This document shows, in pieces, positions 1 to 9,800 of a DNA stretch of 64,000 nt. How positions within the stretch are numbered: the first letter of the stretch is position 1; every line of letters starts with the position of its first letter. The translations under genes and the position numbers were made by a program. The DNA comes from Triatoma infestans (lineage: Eukaryota > Arthropoda > Insecta > Hemiptera > Reduviidae). The stretch spans positions 124,001 to 188,000 of the forward strand of contig JAAEAF010000282.1 in NCBI GenBank assembly GCA_011037195.1, read 5' to 3'. The notes under the pieces were generated by a model. The model saw only the letters and a program-made list of their open reading frames with translations. It was not told where the DNA came from and made no database searches.

Positions 1-204
1 ACTGCATAATGGGACTCATGTCAGCCTTCTTTTTTTTAGACTTTTTTGAGCTCGGTACACGAACTACTCATATAGTTATAGTATACATCTTCTACTTTAA
101 ACATTCTTTCCGAATTTTAAACATTTTAGACAGTTTTCGGGCAGTGACGTTAATGTGAGTGTGTATAATGTGAGTGATTTTGCACTGTGCAAATCTGTGT
201 TATG

Positions 205-317
205 GCACTGTTTTATCAAGAAATCCTGATGATGAGGAACGTCAAAATCGGTTGATGACCTCAAAATGAAGCAGGCTATCATGGAAAATCCAGCTGTGCA
301 GACCCAACCACAACAAC
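205..317 (+). repeat. Family A hammerhead-like repeat, decayed copy
   Basis: CTGATGA at 226-232 is followed by a decayed hairpin, CGGTTGATGACC and then GAAGCAGGCTATC...GGAAAAT, the order seen in the better copies at 20713-21012, 26336-27554 and 29359-29825. It ends in CCAACCACAACAAC, like the long ends of those copies. GAAAC is mutated to CAAAA, so this copy looks dead. No opposite arm or target-site duplication was found. Confidence 0.6.
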
Positions 318-471
318 AGTGACTTAAGCATACCAGTAAAATGCCATATCCGGCCGATTGTAGCGCCATCATCCAGCACAAATCCAACCACACAACAGTG
401 ACGTTAAGCTTACCTATAACATGCCATATGCGGCCGATTGTAGCGACACCATCCAGCAAAAATAAACATTA
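314..471. repeat. Diverged tandem duplication, 79-bp unit
   Basis: Two head-to-tail copies start at 314 and 393. Both begin CAACAGTGAC and share ATGCCATAT, CGGCCGATTGTAGCG and ATCCAGCA-type words, with scattered substitutions and small indels. The unit starts at the end of the family A fragment just upstream, so that end may have been included in the duplicated piece. Confidence 0.7.
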
Positions 472-490
472 AAAAACAACTTCTATGGTT

Positions 491-2111
491 ACACTTTTTT
501 TTTATACAGAGGGGGAAAAATGCCCATTGGCACCTTTCGTCGGGGAACCCCCCCCCCACTGGGTCATCTTATGACATTGCATCAGAGGAGTCGCCTCGAA
601 TTGTTCTCTACTATCCATTGCTCTACTGATGGGAGTTACTCATACTCTCTCCTTTTCTGTTTTAGAATGCGCTCGGTGTATACCGCAATTAAGCTCCAGG
701 CTTCTTTTTCCTGTAGCATCTTCTCTACCAGATTTTCTGTGGTTAGCCTCCCGGTTCTTCTCCATAGCTCTTCTCTTTCGGTGTTCCATCTATTACAGAT
801 GAAAAATGTGTGATAAGCGTCATCTACTTCGGGCCTCCCATATATATACATGTGGGCGATGTCCTCTTCTTCCTCCTATAGAGGTGCTCCATAACACCCA
901 AACAGAATCTGTGTGAGATACGAGGTAAAGTTTACCTCACCAAAATTATGGGGAGACCACATTATGGGGTCCCCGAACAATCGGTGGTCCATGTTCCCCT
1001 ACTTTCAACTCTCCATCTTCTCCTCCGCTCTTCCTGCAAGACGATCGTCGCAATGCGTGTCTTCTCTTACTTCTTTAGTTCTCTGTTCTGAAAACAGAAG
1101 CGCCTCATCGAATCCATCAAGTCTATTGGGGCAGTGCCCGTTGTTTCAAAGTTCCAGCCCATACTTCGCTTCCGTACAACAAAACTGCATTTGCTGTAGT
1201 CAGCACCAGATTCCTTGATTGGCCGCCGGCTCACCTATATTTGCCTTAGCTCTTCTGAGCATTGCTATGATCTCATCGCCTTTGTGGGCGCGTATTTAAC
1301 GTGCTTTCCGAATGTTAACCTTCTGTCCAATATGACCCCAAGATACTTCATCTCCTTTTTGGGATCCATCTCTGTTGAATCAATATTCAGAGTTCTTCTT
1401 GCATCCATACGGCGTCTGGATATCATTAAAATTTCAGTTTTTTCAGGTGCCAATTCCAGTCCATCTCTTAAAGCCAGTTTTGCGCACGTCTCATGATTTG
1501 GTTCAGTCTTAGTTGTGCCATCTCTACGACTCTTGCTATGATGACGGTTACGATATCGTCGGTATACCCAACTAGAAAAGCTCCGCATCTCCATCCGTAA
1601 GATCCCATCGATGTAACATTCCACGGGCCCGGCCCTAATATCGACCCCTGTGCAACTCCTCCTGTTATGCGATGATATCGGGTCCCTTCTATAGTATTAT
1701 AGCGGACCTGTCTTTCAGATAATTGTCTACCATCCGAGCAAGATATTCAGGTATATTAAAATCCTATTCCAGTGCCTTCATTATATCCTGCCATCTGACT
1801 GAGTTATAAGCGTTACGGATATCGAGAGTTTCAAGTACTACAATCTCCTTGGGGTGTGAACTACCGAACACCGCCTCATGTGCGGCCTTCACTAGATACT
1901 CCACAGCATCAAGTGTTGAATTTCCTGGTTTAAAACCGTGTTGTTTATCATTGAAATCACCGGTAATCTTGGTTGCATCCATCAGGCATGGCTTAAACAT
2001 TCTCTCTAGCAGTTTCCCTGCGGTATCTGGCATACCCAAGGTTTGCAATAAACAAAATCTTGTGATTGTGTCACAATAAAGTTGTTTGTTTTTCTTGCAC
2101 AATACAATCAC
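491..2111 (-). mobile_element. R1-clade non-LTR retrotransposon (LINE) remnant, 5'-truncated
   Basis: Read on the - strand this is the 3' half of an R1/I-type LINE. In order it shows reverse-transcriptase words (QHGFKPGNSTLDAVEYL, LDIRNAYNSVRW), a PEYLARMVDNYLKDR segment, ITGGVAQGSILGP, the catalytic YTDD (codons over 1555-1566), LAPEKTEILMISRRR with KYLGVILDRRLTFGKHV, ANAVLLYGSEVWAG, and a C-terminal DDAYHTFFICNRWNTE segment before the stop. A G-run-containing 3'UTR and an A tail (T run at about 493-501 on the + strand) mark the 3' end. The 5' part, with the endonuclease and first ORF, is missing. No target-site duplication was found. Confidence 0.9.
636..2111 (-). pseudogene. Reverse transcriptase ORF of the R1-type LINE, broken
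   Basis: The ORF2-like reading frame can be followed from about 2111 down to 636 only by changing frame. Open blocks lie at 2111-1764 (fingers and palm, GFKPGNST and LDIRNAYNSV), around 1750-1690 (ends in an in-frame TAG after LKDRSAIIL), 1680-1500 (GVAQGSILGP, then GAFLVGYTDDIVTVI), 1500-1265 (thumb side, KYLGVILDRRLTF), 1200-1141 (VLLYGSEVWAG) and 851-636 (C-terminal tail). Family members normally carry F/YADD in the palm; here it reads YTDD. With several frame changes and at least one stop the copy cannot encode an active enzyme. Clade assignment to R1 rests on the VNFxxLTQ-like and DDAYHTFFxCxRW C-terminal words. Confidence 0.85.
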
Positions 2112-3269
2112 AGTGATGCTTAATTAATTTTTCTGTGCTAATAGGCTTGTGTTGAAAGGTAATCAACTTGGGAAATATAACAATGAAAATATAGCTGTTA
2201 ATATAATTAATTAGAAAACAGAGTACAAAAAGTAGGCTGATCCCAGGGAAATTTAGTTTTTAAAAACAATAGTTTAATATAAAATGGAAATAATGATAAT
2301 TACAAAGTAAACAAATAAAATGTATAGAGCTCATTACCATTTTAGCGGCCTAAAGTATAAAAAATTAAAAAAACGAGTGTACTAAGTCAAGGTCGCGAAG
2401 AGTGTGTTATTTGCATTGGAGAAGGCTTGTCCAGGTAACTGGGTCACAAGGACTTTAACGACCACGTTAGAACTTGTCTTTATCTGAAGTGACTTTTAAA
2501 TATCTTTGTAAAATTTAAATTTAAATTTCTATGTATTTAAATATACTTAAACAAAACAGTTAATTATTCGTTTTTCAATTCAGTATGTAAAAACCAGTAA
2601 CAACAGCATTAATAATAAGTAAAAAAGAAGTTTTAGTCAGACACAGGACAGAAGCAAGTCTGTCAGTCTGCTTTCACCTTGTCCACTGACACCACATTCA
2701 TCTGAGTGAAATTAAAAGCCTGCCATATGTAAAACTACACTATTATTTATTAAAGAAATGTAGGTCAATTAATTTTTTTCTTTTAAATCAATATTTATAT
2801 CATCAGAATAATACCGTGCCCGTCTTAATATTTATTTGTTACAATTAAATGCTTAGATCCGCAACTATAAAATAAAATACATAAACATGTAAAATGAAAG
2901 TTCTTATGACAGTTATTATGTTTTCAATAAAAAAAAAAATAATAATAATTGCCAATTGTAATCATTATTTAGTTTTGGATGTAAATAGTTACACATTAAA
3001 AGGTGTGGTAATTTTGTTTACTTCCTGTCTGTACCGCTCGGAAAAAAAAACAAAATCAAATTGCGACAGATTCATTCTACATCAAAATAAAGTGAGGAAA
3101 AAAATAGTCTATGGAATTTCTCTTTTTACGTTTAGTTTACTAGCAACTTTTTATATCTGCGCAAAATATAGACCAGACAGAACTGAATTCCAAGAATTTA
3201 AAAATATTTTTCACAGAACATGGGCAACAAATCTTTTGTGATCTGAAAGATATATAATTAACAAACTTT
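2112..3269. other. AT-rich non-coding, nothing recognised
   Basis: There are A/T runs and short homopolymers (for example 2930-2948). A 115-codon open stretch at 2894-3241 has low-complexity start and no family motif, and I treat it as chance. Confidence 0.5.
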
Positions 3270-3400
3270 TTCAGAGTAAGGATATAAAGTTCGTGTAGAG
3301 AGCTGACTTCAAGTTTATGCTTCTTTTACGAACCAGACTGGTTCGTCACCAGATCTGGAACCGAAGATTTTAGTTGTTTCGACAAATCTTGGACGTTGAT
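3270..3400 (-). repeat. Family A' repeat fragment
   Basis: The words TAAAGTTCGTGTAGAGAG, GACTTCAAGTTTATGCTTCTTT and the GAACCAGACTGG / GGTTCGTC block recur in order, diverged, at about 3977-4050 and 7170-7220, each time next to an A' hammerhead-like motif. This copy is the inner part of an arm without the motif. Confidence 0.5.
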
Positions 3401-3487
3401 CATTCAGTCTTCCAACTTTTTTAAGCAAAAAAAAAAACTCTTGGCGCCAATGGTGGTCCAATAATCAAGTCAGTACTATCCGAATAA

Positions 3488-3566
3488 GCATATTGTATTA
3501 TGGGCGAAAAGCCGGTTTACAGCAAACCACTGATACAATCTCAACCCGATGACATAAGTGTTTTGG
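3488..3566 (+). repeat. Family B fragment, right arm only
   Basis: TATTGTATTATGGGCGAAAA, CCGGTTTACAGCAAACCA, CTGATACAATCTCAACCCGA and AAGTGTTTT follow each other as in the right arms at 13610-13690 and 62571-62645. The CTGAAGA half of the hammerhead-like core is not recognisable upstream, so this is a partial copy. Confidence 0.7.
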
Positions 3567-3933
3567 GATTCTGTTTCTTTGATTATGATAAAAAAGAATA
3601 TCTATAGAGTTGATTTAAACATTAATTTTTATTAATACACTTTTTAGAGTCCATGATGCAAAAGATGATTCTCCGAATTTTGTGAGTTTGTAAGAAAATG
3701 TTTTACATTCGTATTAAATTTTTGAAATTGTGTTTTCTGCGGAATCACATGTTATTAGAGCACTTGAGTCCAAAAAAGAAAGAAAGGTGTTTGTTTAAGA
3801 AAGAGAGAGAAATGGAATAAAATATCTCAAAAACGTAAAATCGCAGGAAGCTCGTACTCAACGTTTAGAATATGTGGTTTTGGGTCTGCAATGCAGGATA
3901 CCATCTATTGTTTGATGCATGCATCAATTAGTT

Positions 3934-4112
3934 GATTCTGCCCAGTTTTAGATTCTTATCCATCGTCAGAGTAACTATAAAGTTCATATATAGAGTTGAC
4001 TTTCAACTTTATGTTTCTTTCACACGCACCCTGGTTGTTACTATCGTTAGACATCATCATCTGCTGGAAGCGATTGATTCAGTTTTTTACGATTCTCTCA
4101 AAAAACGGTTCT
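3934..4112 (-). repeat. Family A' copy with decayed hammerhead-like motif
   Basis: On the - strand CTCTGACGATGGATAAGAATC is followed by TAAAACTGGGCAGAATC (3934-3970), a decayed form of CTGACGATGGAT-GAGA-ATCC-GAAACCGGTCAGAACC. The flank (ATAAAGTTCATATATAGAG, GACTTTCAACTTTATGTTTC) matches the A' copies at 3270 and 7070. It runs into a family C-like end (CGATTCTCTCAAAAAACGG) near 4090. Confidence 0.55.
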
Positions 4113-4633
4113 AAAGGTTTTCTTTGAAATCTGAATGCTAGCTGAAAGAAGTGTAGCGAACGTCCTATGAACAATTCAGTGTTACATCCGGTTTCCCTTA
4201 ACCAAATTACTAAATTAGTAAAAATCTCAAGTTGGAAGAAAATTTAATTTAGTATTATTATAATTGTGCCAAGAAAAAAGTGTTAACAGTGTTCTACACC
4301 GGATATTTTTCAAAGAAAATATTTGACGAGAAACTAGATAATTACTCTAAGTCCAGTAGAGTCCTCTCCACTTCTAGCCAATCCGGAATCCTTGTATCAT
4401 TATTATCTGGCTCCTTACTAACAGCATAATAGAATAAACCTGTAACAATAATAATAGATATAAGAGAAATTAGTCTATAATGCAATTATTCATTGTGAAG
4501 ATATTTCCTAATAGAAACAATAGATAATGATTATATTATCGACGTTTTATGGTAAATGGTAGGACAATTTATAACAATTCGCCACTTCTAAATTGTAGAA
4601 ATTGACCATTAGTTATTCTTTATATTTTTCAAA

Positions 4634-4664
4634 TAATAATAATAATAATATTAATAATAATAAG
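4634..4664. repeat. (AAT)n microsatellite
   Basis: About ten AAT units with one ATT-type interruption. Confidence 0.9.
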
Positions 4665-4752
4665 ACAGACCACGTGGTCCACACCCAGACATCCCGCCGC
4701 CATTACACACATGTGATACCTAGCTATTAGCATTCCGTTAGGCAATAATTTT

Positions 4753-4808
4753 CTAGTTTAGTGCAACCTCCTACTTCCGTTGATATTATTGTTAACTATT
4801 TCCTTGCT
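4753..4808. repeat. 56-bp direct repeat, copy 1
   Basis: This is base-for-base identical to 5463-5518; it starts CTAGTTTAGTGCAACC and ends CTATTTCCTTGCT. The copies lie 710 bp apart start to start. There are no terminal inverted repeats and no A tail. Confidence 0.9.
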
Positions 4809-5125
4809 ATAATGTGAAATAAAAAAAATCACTTTAGAATCATTTTCATTTAAAAAAACTAATAAATACTTTTTATGAGACACTTAAACGACTTTCTCCT
4901 GCTGTAATTATTTCAATTCTAATTAAAATTAACAAATTTACAAAAGCTTCGAATTTTCACTTAACTTCATTTAATAGAGCATATAGCGGTGGAGATTATA
5001 ATTGCTTGTTTTTAGATCATAAAATATTAATAAAATATGACTTCCATCCAGCTCCCCAGCAAAAGTGGTAACGACAGTTTACAAACTTCCTAACTCACAT
5101 ATCCCTCAGAACCACCCAAAAAATA

Positions 5126-5245
5126 AACTGTTCAGAAAAATGTTTCAAATAAAAGTGGCAGATTTAAAAAAAAATGGAACAGTTTTCAAGAAAATCGCGT
5201 GAAACTTCCGGTTGACCAATTTTAATTAATCTTGGAGCAACGAAT
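5126..5245 (-). repeat. Family C repeat fragment
   Basis: ATGTTTCAAATAAAAGTGG, GTTTTCAAGAAAATCGCG and CTTCCGGTTGACCAATTTT are the reverse complements of the family C words ACTTTTATTTGAAACAT, CGATTTTCTCGAAAAC and CGGAAGTG. Confidence 0.6.
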
Positions 5246-5462
5246 TAAAATTTTTATATTATTTTTTTTTATATTTCAGATTTTTCTGGAAAATATTCTA
5301 TATAAATGTGTGTGAAGTTTATGCCAGATTTAAAGCAAATTAATGAAGCCATTTTTTTTTTGTAGATAATCTCAATTCACTAAAATACCCCACTCCTTAG
5401 GGATGGATTTTGAACTCAATGTTCGGGTCATGTCCTGTTTTAACACGTACGCGGTATGTCAA

Positions 5463-5518
5463 CTAGTTTAGTGCAACCTCCTACTTCCGTTGATATTATT
5501 GTTAACTATTTCCTTGCT
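5463..5518. repeat. 56-bp direct repeat, copy 2
   Basis: This is the perfect copy of 4753-4808. The flanks on both sides differ from those of copy 1, so the repeat boundaries are sharp. Confidence 0.9.
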
Positions 5519-6125
5519 TGCTGTTAATTTGTATTTTTGAGTTTTACACAAATACAGACACACACCAGTCGCTAAAAATATTTTATTCATATCCAGAGGA
5601 GAAGTTAGAACATGTATATCAAATGAAAAAGTAAAGTTTGTCACGATAATTCATTTTAGAGAAAGAAAGAAATAAAATATCAAATAATAAAAGTAGATTA
5701 AAAATAAAATTTTTTGAATCGGAAATATAATTTGGTAAATAGTACTAATTAAATTGCTAAATCCCTGTTTATTGTAACTGATTATACTTTGATTATGGAA
5801 TTTAATGAAGGTATTACAAATTATTTATTACCAACTAACAACTATTAAAGGACAGTTTAAAATTTCACAATCAACAAGTTACTGGATTTTACTGTGTGTA
5901 GCCCCGTATTCAATGTTGCTATTATAATTGTATCCTTCGGCAGCATTAATAATATTTTCTATTTTGCAACAAACTATATACATAACTTTAATGTTTCCTA
6001 ATTTAATTTTATTTATTTGCTATCATTCTTTTAGTGTCAAGTTCATTCATGGACGATTACTCCTTTTTATATAAAAAAGTGAATAGTGAATGGTGAATTT
6101 AATAATTTGTAGGACAAATGGAAGC
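5519..6125. other. AT-rich non-coding, nothing recognised
   Basis: No repeat family word, RNA signal or coding stretch was identified here. Confidence 0.5.
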
Positions 6126-6135
6126 CATTACAAGT

Positions 6136-6141
6136 TTTATT
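6136..6141 (-). promoter_or_regulatory. AATAAA polyadenylation signal for the 6251-6445 reading frame
   Basis: On the - strand AATAAA lies about 110 bases after the TAA stop at 6251-6253, a normal distance for a 3'UTR. The hexamer is common in AT-rich DNA, so on its own it is weak evidence. Confidence 0.4.
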
Positions 6142-6250
6142 GATTGAAATAAACACAGTTATAACACTGCCTATCCGTTTCGGATACTGGCGACTATCAG
6201 GGCAATCTGCAACTTGCAAACGGCTACACGGAACAGTCCCAATGGCAGAT

Positions 6251-6445
6251 TTATTGAATTAAGTCCGCAAGTTCTTCAGCATGAAATCCTTTTTCTTCCG
6301 AGCAGCTGGATTGCTTCAAAACATTTTCTGCCCTAATGTAAACTGCCCGCTTTTGATCTGCCTTAGTCCCAGGACGGTAGCCCAGAGCATTGTTCTCTTC
6401 GATTGCCTTCTCACTTCTAAGCTCTTCTTGAAGATATGAGGTATG
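6251..6445 (-). CDS. Unrecognised coding fragment, probable last exon or gene relic
   Basis: One - strand frame is open for 64 codons and ends in TAA (6253-6251). The translation is rich in charged residues and looks protein-like: SYLQEELRSEKAIEENN, then ALGYRPGTKADQKRAVYI, RAENVLKQSSCSEEKG and AEELADLIQ-stop. No start codon lies in it. In-frame TAA and TAG occur just upstream (about 6446-6451), where the - strand reads CATACTAATAG, which could be a splice acceptor. A better acceptor, ATTCCATTTCAG, lies near 6510 but would bring those stops into this frame. GC content is well above the surroundings and an AATAAA follows. A second - strand frame is also open over part of the region, which weakens the call. 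I do not recognise the family. It could be a terminal exon of a - strand gene or a fragment of a transposon or pseudogene. Confidence 0.45.
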   Translation of the reverse strand, partial: HTSYLQEELRSEKAIEENNALGYRPGTKADQKRAVYIRAENVLKQSSCSEEKGFHAEELADLIQ

Positions 6446-6890
6446 CTATTAGTATGTGAAAATCGTTAATGGATTTTGCCTAAATCTTCTTCTCCGATCC
6501 TATGGTGATGCCTGAAATGGAATAACAAGTTTGAGTCTGCTGCATTCTTTCGGTTTTGAGATTTTTCATATAATCAGTCGTTAAAAATACAATTTTCGTA
6601 CACATCGACCTCAAACCAATAATTTCCGGTAATGTGAAATCACTTTTAAAAATTTCTCACGATTCGCAAAATGATGTAAATATCCATTTACAACAGCAAA
6701 GTTATAGTGAGAAATACTACGGAATTTTCTTGTAAATTCCCTTTAGGTCTTTAATATTGTATTTTTTCTCTACTTTGACCATTATTCTGAATGAAAATAT
6801 TTATTGCTGGTCTATGAAGACATTTCTTCATCTGAGCTCATAAAGTTAGTTAATGATTGGATTCCTCTATCTGTTATTATCATTTAAATA
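6446..6890. other. Non-coding; possible intron upstream of the 6251-6445 frame
   Basis: The piece 6446-6560 still has raised GC and ends in an acceptor-like CCATTTCAG on the - strand near 6510. The rest is AT-rich, and no further - strand exon was found upstream. Confidence 0.3.
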
Positions 6891-6894
6891 ATAT

Positions 6895-6960
6895 GAAAAA
6901 TCTGGTGTGAAGCACTCACATGACTTTCCTTTAATGCAATTACATAGTTATGTGACTTGT
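6895..6960 (-). repeat. Family C terminal fragment
   Basis: AAAAATCTGGTGTGAAGCACTCACATGACTTTCC..AATGCAATTA is the reverse complement of the family C end (TAAGAGAAAGTCGTGTGAGTGTTTCACACCAGATT). Confidence 0.7.
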
Positions 6961-7064
6961 TTTCCTCTAAATTTATAATTTTTAATAAATATTTAATTGA
7001 TTACATTTATGATAATTTATTTCATTGTTTTTAACTAATTTTAACGAACTGATGGAAGAATGTT

Positions 7065-7225
7065 ATTTTGGCAACATATTCAATATATCGGGTATTTCAC
7101 CCGTCCTAGCATGCATATCCATTTTGTTCCTGACCGGTTTCGATTTTCATCCATCGTCACAGCAAATTCACTAAGTTTGCGTAGAGAGTTCTGTTATATT
7201 CACACTTGTTGGTTTGTCGCTATAA
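7065..7225 (-). repeat. Family A' copy with hammerhead-like motif
   Basis: On the - strand TGTGACGATGGATGAAAATC is followed by GAAACCGGTCAGGAACAAAATGG (7117-7161). GAAACCGGTC is intact; C3 of CTGANGA reads G and the hairpin has lost pairs. The next part (CTAAGTTTGCGTAGAGAGTT..ATATTCACACTTGTTGG on the + strand) matches the 3270 and 3934 copies. Confidence 0.65.
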
Positions 7226-7410
7226 AATTGTTGGACGATTTTTGAGAAAATAGAAAAAACTGAAGCTCAACTCTGTAAAGTGATACTTCCGGTTGATCAC
7301 TTTTAACAAAACCTTTACATTTAAGTGTAATACCTATCAGATATATCAAGTTTGAAGTTTGTGTGATTTTCTATTTTGCAGTTACGCTGACCACCCACAA
7401 ATAAACAGAC
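7225..7410. repeat. Family C repeat fragment
   Basis: TTGGACGATTTTTGAGAAAAT, AAAGTGATACTTCCGGTTGATCAC and AAGTTTGAAGTTTGTGTGATTTTC are diverged family C words. Confidence 0.5.
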
Positions 7411-7419
7411 ACTGACTAT

Positions 7420-8150
7420 GTACAGACATAGATTGACTGACAGACACAAATCAATTTTTAAAATCACATTTTCATGCAATATTATTCCTGATAATAATCA
7501 ATTTCAATACAGCAGAAAGTCAAAACAAGAGGTAGTAAGTAGTAAGAGAAGCCGTCCTATCTATGGTGGAACAAATGGCAGTTTTTTATCAAATATATCA
7601 AATCATTGTAATTAATAATTTTTAGAAAGCAATTTGATCATTATTATAAAATCAGCTGCTCCCAATAATAGTATCTGTCATCTTCTTATACTGGCTAGAT
7701 TATTGTTTAGTTAGAAAAGAGATATTTTAAATGAATAAAATAAAAAACTTAAAAGTTAGCCATCAGTTTTCTCGTCTAGACAAATAATAAGAGTGAAACC
7801 TATTCACTATCTCCTCACCTAGTACGTGATTCTGCCAGTTTTATCAGCTGGTGATTTACAATTTAGTTCTGGTCGTGAAAGTAATACCTACATTGTTTAC
7901 TTTGTATCATATTATATTCACATATAGTTATAATGTATTAGCTTTACTTTAATATTATGTAAAGGCAAAATTACATTATGTTGCAAAAAAAGAAAATAAT
8001 AGAAATGTGGTAATAAATCAATCATAGGACTTTCTCTTACTGAACTTTTCACTTTCTCTGAGTGACAAATTTTCTTGAAAATCAGAATTTTTACTAAATG
8101 TTTTGTTCTCTTAATTCCCACTGAAAACAAATGTTGCCGTTAATCAAAAA
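7420..8150. other. Non-coding, nothing recognised
   Basis: The sequence is AT-rich. Short open stretches here have no coding character. Confidence 0.4.
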
Positions 8151-8159
8151 TATTTATAC

Positions 8160-8610
8160 TGAGGAAGTATTACGGACAAAAGAAAGCATAAGATCTGGAC
8201 TCTCTTAAAAAACATTGTAAAAATCATTAGTATAAAAATGTTTCAAATAGAATAAATCGGTCTATATATTGCAGTTTGTAAGCGAAAGATTAAAAAAAAT
8301 GTTTGTAATCGTCTTCAAGAATGTGAAAACTCGCATTTCTATTTCTAAATGATACTTTTTCTAAAGGAATGAAATGATGTTTAACATATCAAATGAAACT
8401 TTCTGCTGTTACAAATTTTAAGGACTAGTTAAGAAAGATTGCCACATTATGGTCAATAAAAACTGCTCAGCTCAGTACTTCTCCGGACAATGCACAAGGT
8501 TATGAAGTAGGGAATAGTGGACCAAACATTAAAACTTATTACATAAAGATTATTTTATTTGCATCGGAGTTGGTAACTTTTTTTTTCTTATAAGCAATAA
8601 TAAAAGTGTA
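8160..8610. repeat. Family C-like repeat, strongly diverged
   Basis: GAGGAAGTATTACGG, TCTTCAAGAATGTGAAAACTCG and ATGTTTCAAATAGAATAAATCGG resemble family C words, but order and spacing are eroded. Confidence 0.35.
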
Positions 8611-8619
8611 ATAGGACCC

Positions 8620-8900
8620 GTAGAGCGGACAGAGACACAAAAATGAAAATCTAGTGACTCGCTACCTAGGCCAGACTAGGGTGAGAGACTCTGTATATAT
8701 ACAGAGCTAGCCGAGCTAGCCTTACAGAAGAACAGTTTTACAACATTTTACGACGAGGTAACAATCAGTCAGCAACCTTCTGCTCATCACACTGTCTTGT
8801 AAAGTCCTTAGAGTTTGTGTGTTCTCTCACACAAACGTGTTCAGCTTATATTCTAATTTATTTCTCAAAAACCTGTCTCTCCTTCTCACGTCCATTATAA
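8620..8900. other. Possible solo LTR or promoter-like region
   Basis: This compact region of higher GC contains an 18-bp perfect palindrome, CTCTGTATATATACAGAG (8689-8706), with a TATATATA core, followed by a 9-bp tandem GAGCTAGCC x 2 (8704-8721). TATA-centred sequence followed by GC-richer sequence is typical of LTR promoters, but I could not identify paired TG..CA ends, a polyadenylation site or a second copy. Confidence 0.25.
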
Positions 8901-9079
8901 AACAATATCTTGCTATTTTTTCATATGAACTTTTTACTATGATAATATAAGGTTCCAACAAGCTGTTTCTGTTTGCCAATTGCTTTATATTTACCACTGT
9001 CCGCATGCACGGCCTCTGATTGATAAGTGAATAATTTGAATTTGAATGCTGTCGGACGCTCTGTCAGAATTATTAACAA

Positions 9080-9165
9080 TCTGCTGTTAAACACTCACAA
9101 GATTTTCCATTTATTCCTGTTAATACAATTATGTATAAGATGACAAATTTTCTATATAATTCAAA
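9080..9165 (-). repeat. Family C terminal fragment
   Basis: TGTTAAACACTCACAAGATTTTCC..TAATACAATTATGTATAAG is a reverse-orientation family C end. Confidence 0.5.
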
Positions 9166-9354
9166 TTGGGCTCATTTGCCCTAATATAAATATAAATATG
9201 ATGGGGGGGGGGATGTACGAATCTTCTAACCCAAGCCGATAGGGAAGGGAAGAGCGCGCCATAGCATACAATCAATCTAGGTATTTGAAACTTACGACAC
9301 AAATTCCGCAAAACTGTATAAAATCAACGTTTGCTTTTGTAAAAATGTTACACA

Positions 9355-9800
9355 TAAATGTGATAGGTATTTATTTGTCTAGATAGATATTATGTTTAGA
9401 GAAAATCGGAAAAAATAACAAAAAATTCACTAAAGTCGCACGTTTGGTTCATGGATTTTGCCCGAAACCTTGGTGTGGCATGATGCGGTGGAAGTGACTA
9501 AACGGAATATCGAGTTTGAGCTTCCTGCGATTTTTCTTTGTGAGATATTTAGTTAACACATACATACACACATACACACACACATACACACACAGACCAT
9601 TTGCCAAAAACATTTTTTATTTTCTCTTACTCCCAGTGAGCAGAAGTATTGCGACCATGCCAGATTTTTTTTTCTTTGCTATTGCGGGGCCTCAAAACGG
9701 AAAAACGGATATACGATGTAACTCACATTTGGAGAGTTTGACACGATCGCAGTACTCCCTCTGACCAAGAGAAGAGAAAATAAAGTGAAACTTAATTGTG
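9355..9800 (-). repeat. Family C repeat with internal CA microsatellite
   Basis: TTCACTAAAGTCGCACGTTTGG..TTCATGGATTTT, GACTAAACGGAATATCGAGTTTGAGCTTCC, TGCGATTTTTC and GAGATATTTAGT precede a CA/CATA run, then TTTGCCAAAAAC, GCAGAAGTATTGCGACCATGCCAG. This block order recurs in family C copies at 14620-14760, 44700-44850 and 58360-58520. Confidence 0.7.
9556..9595. repeat. (CA)n/(CATA)n microsatellite
   Basis: This is an imperfect run of CACATA and CA units inside a family C copy. Confidence 0.9.

Noticed and set aside
2894..3241. 115-codon open stretch on the + strand
   Set aside because: Low-complexity lysine/isoleucine start, AT-driven composition, no motif or splice context.
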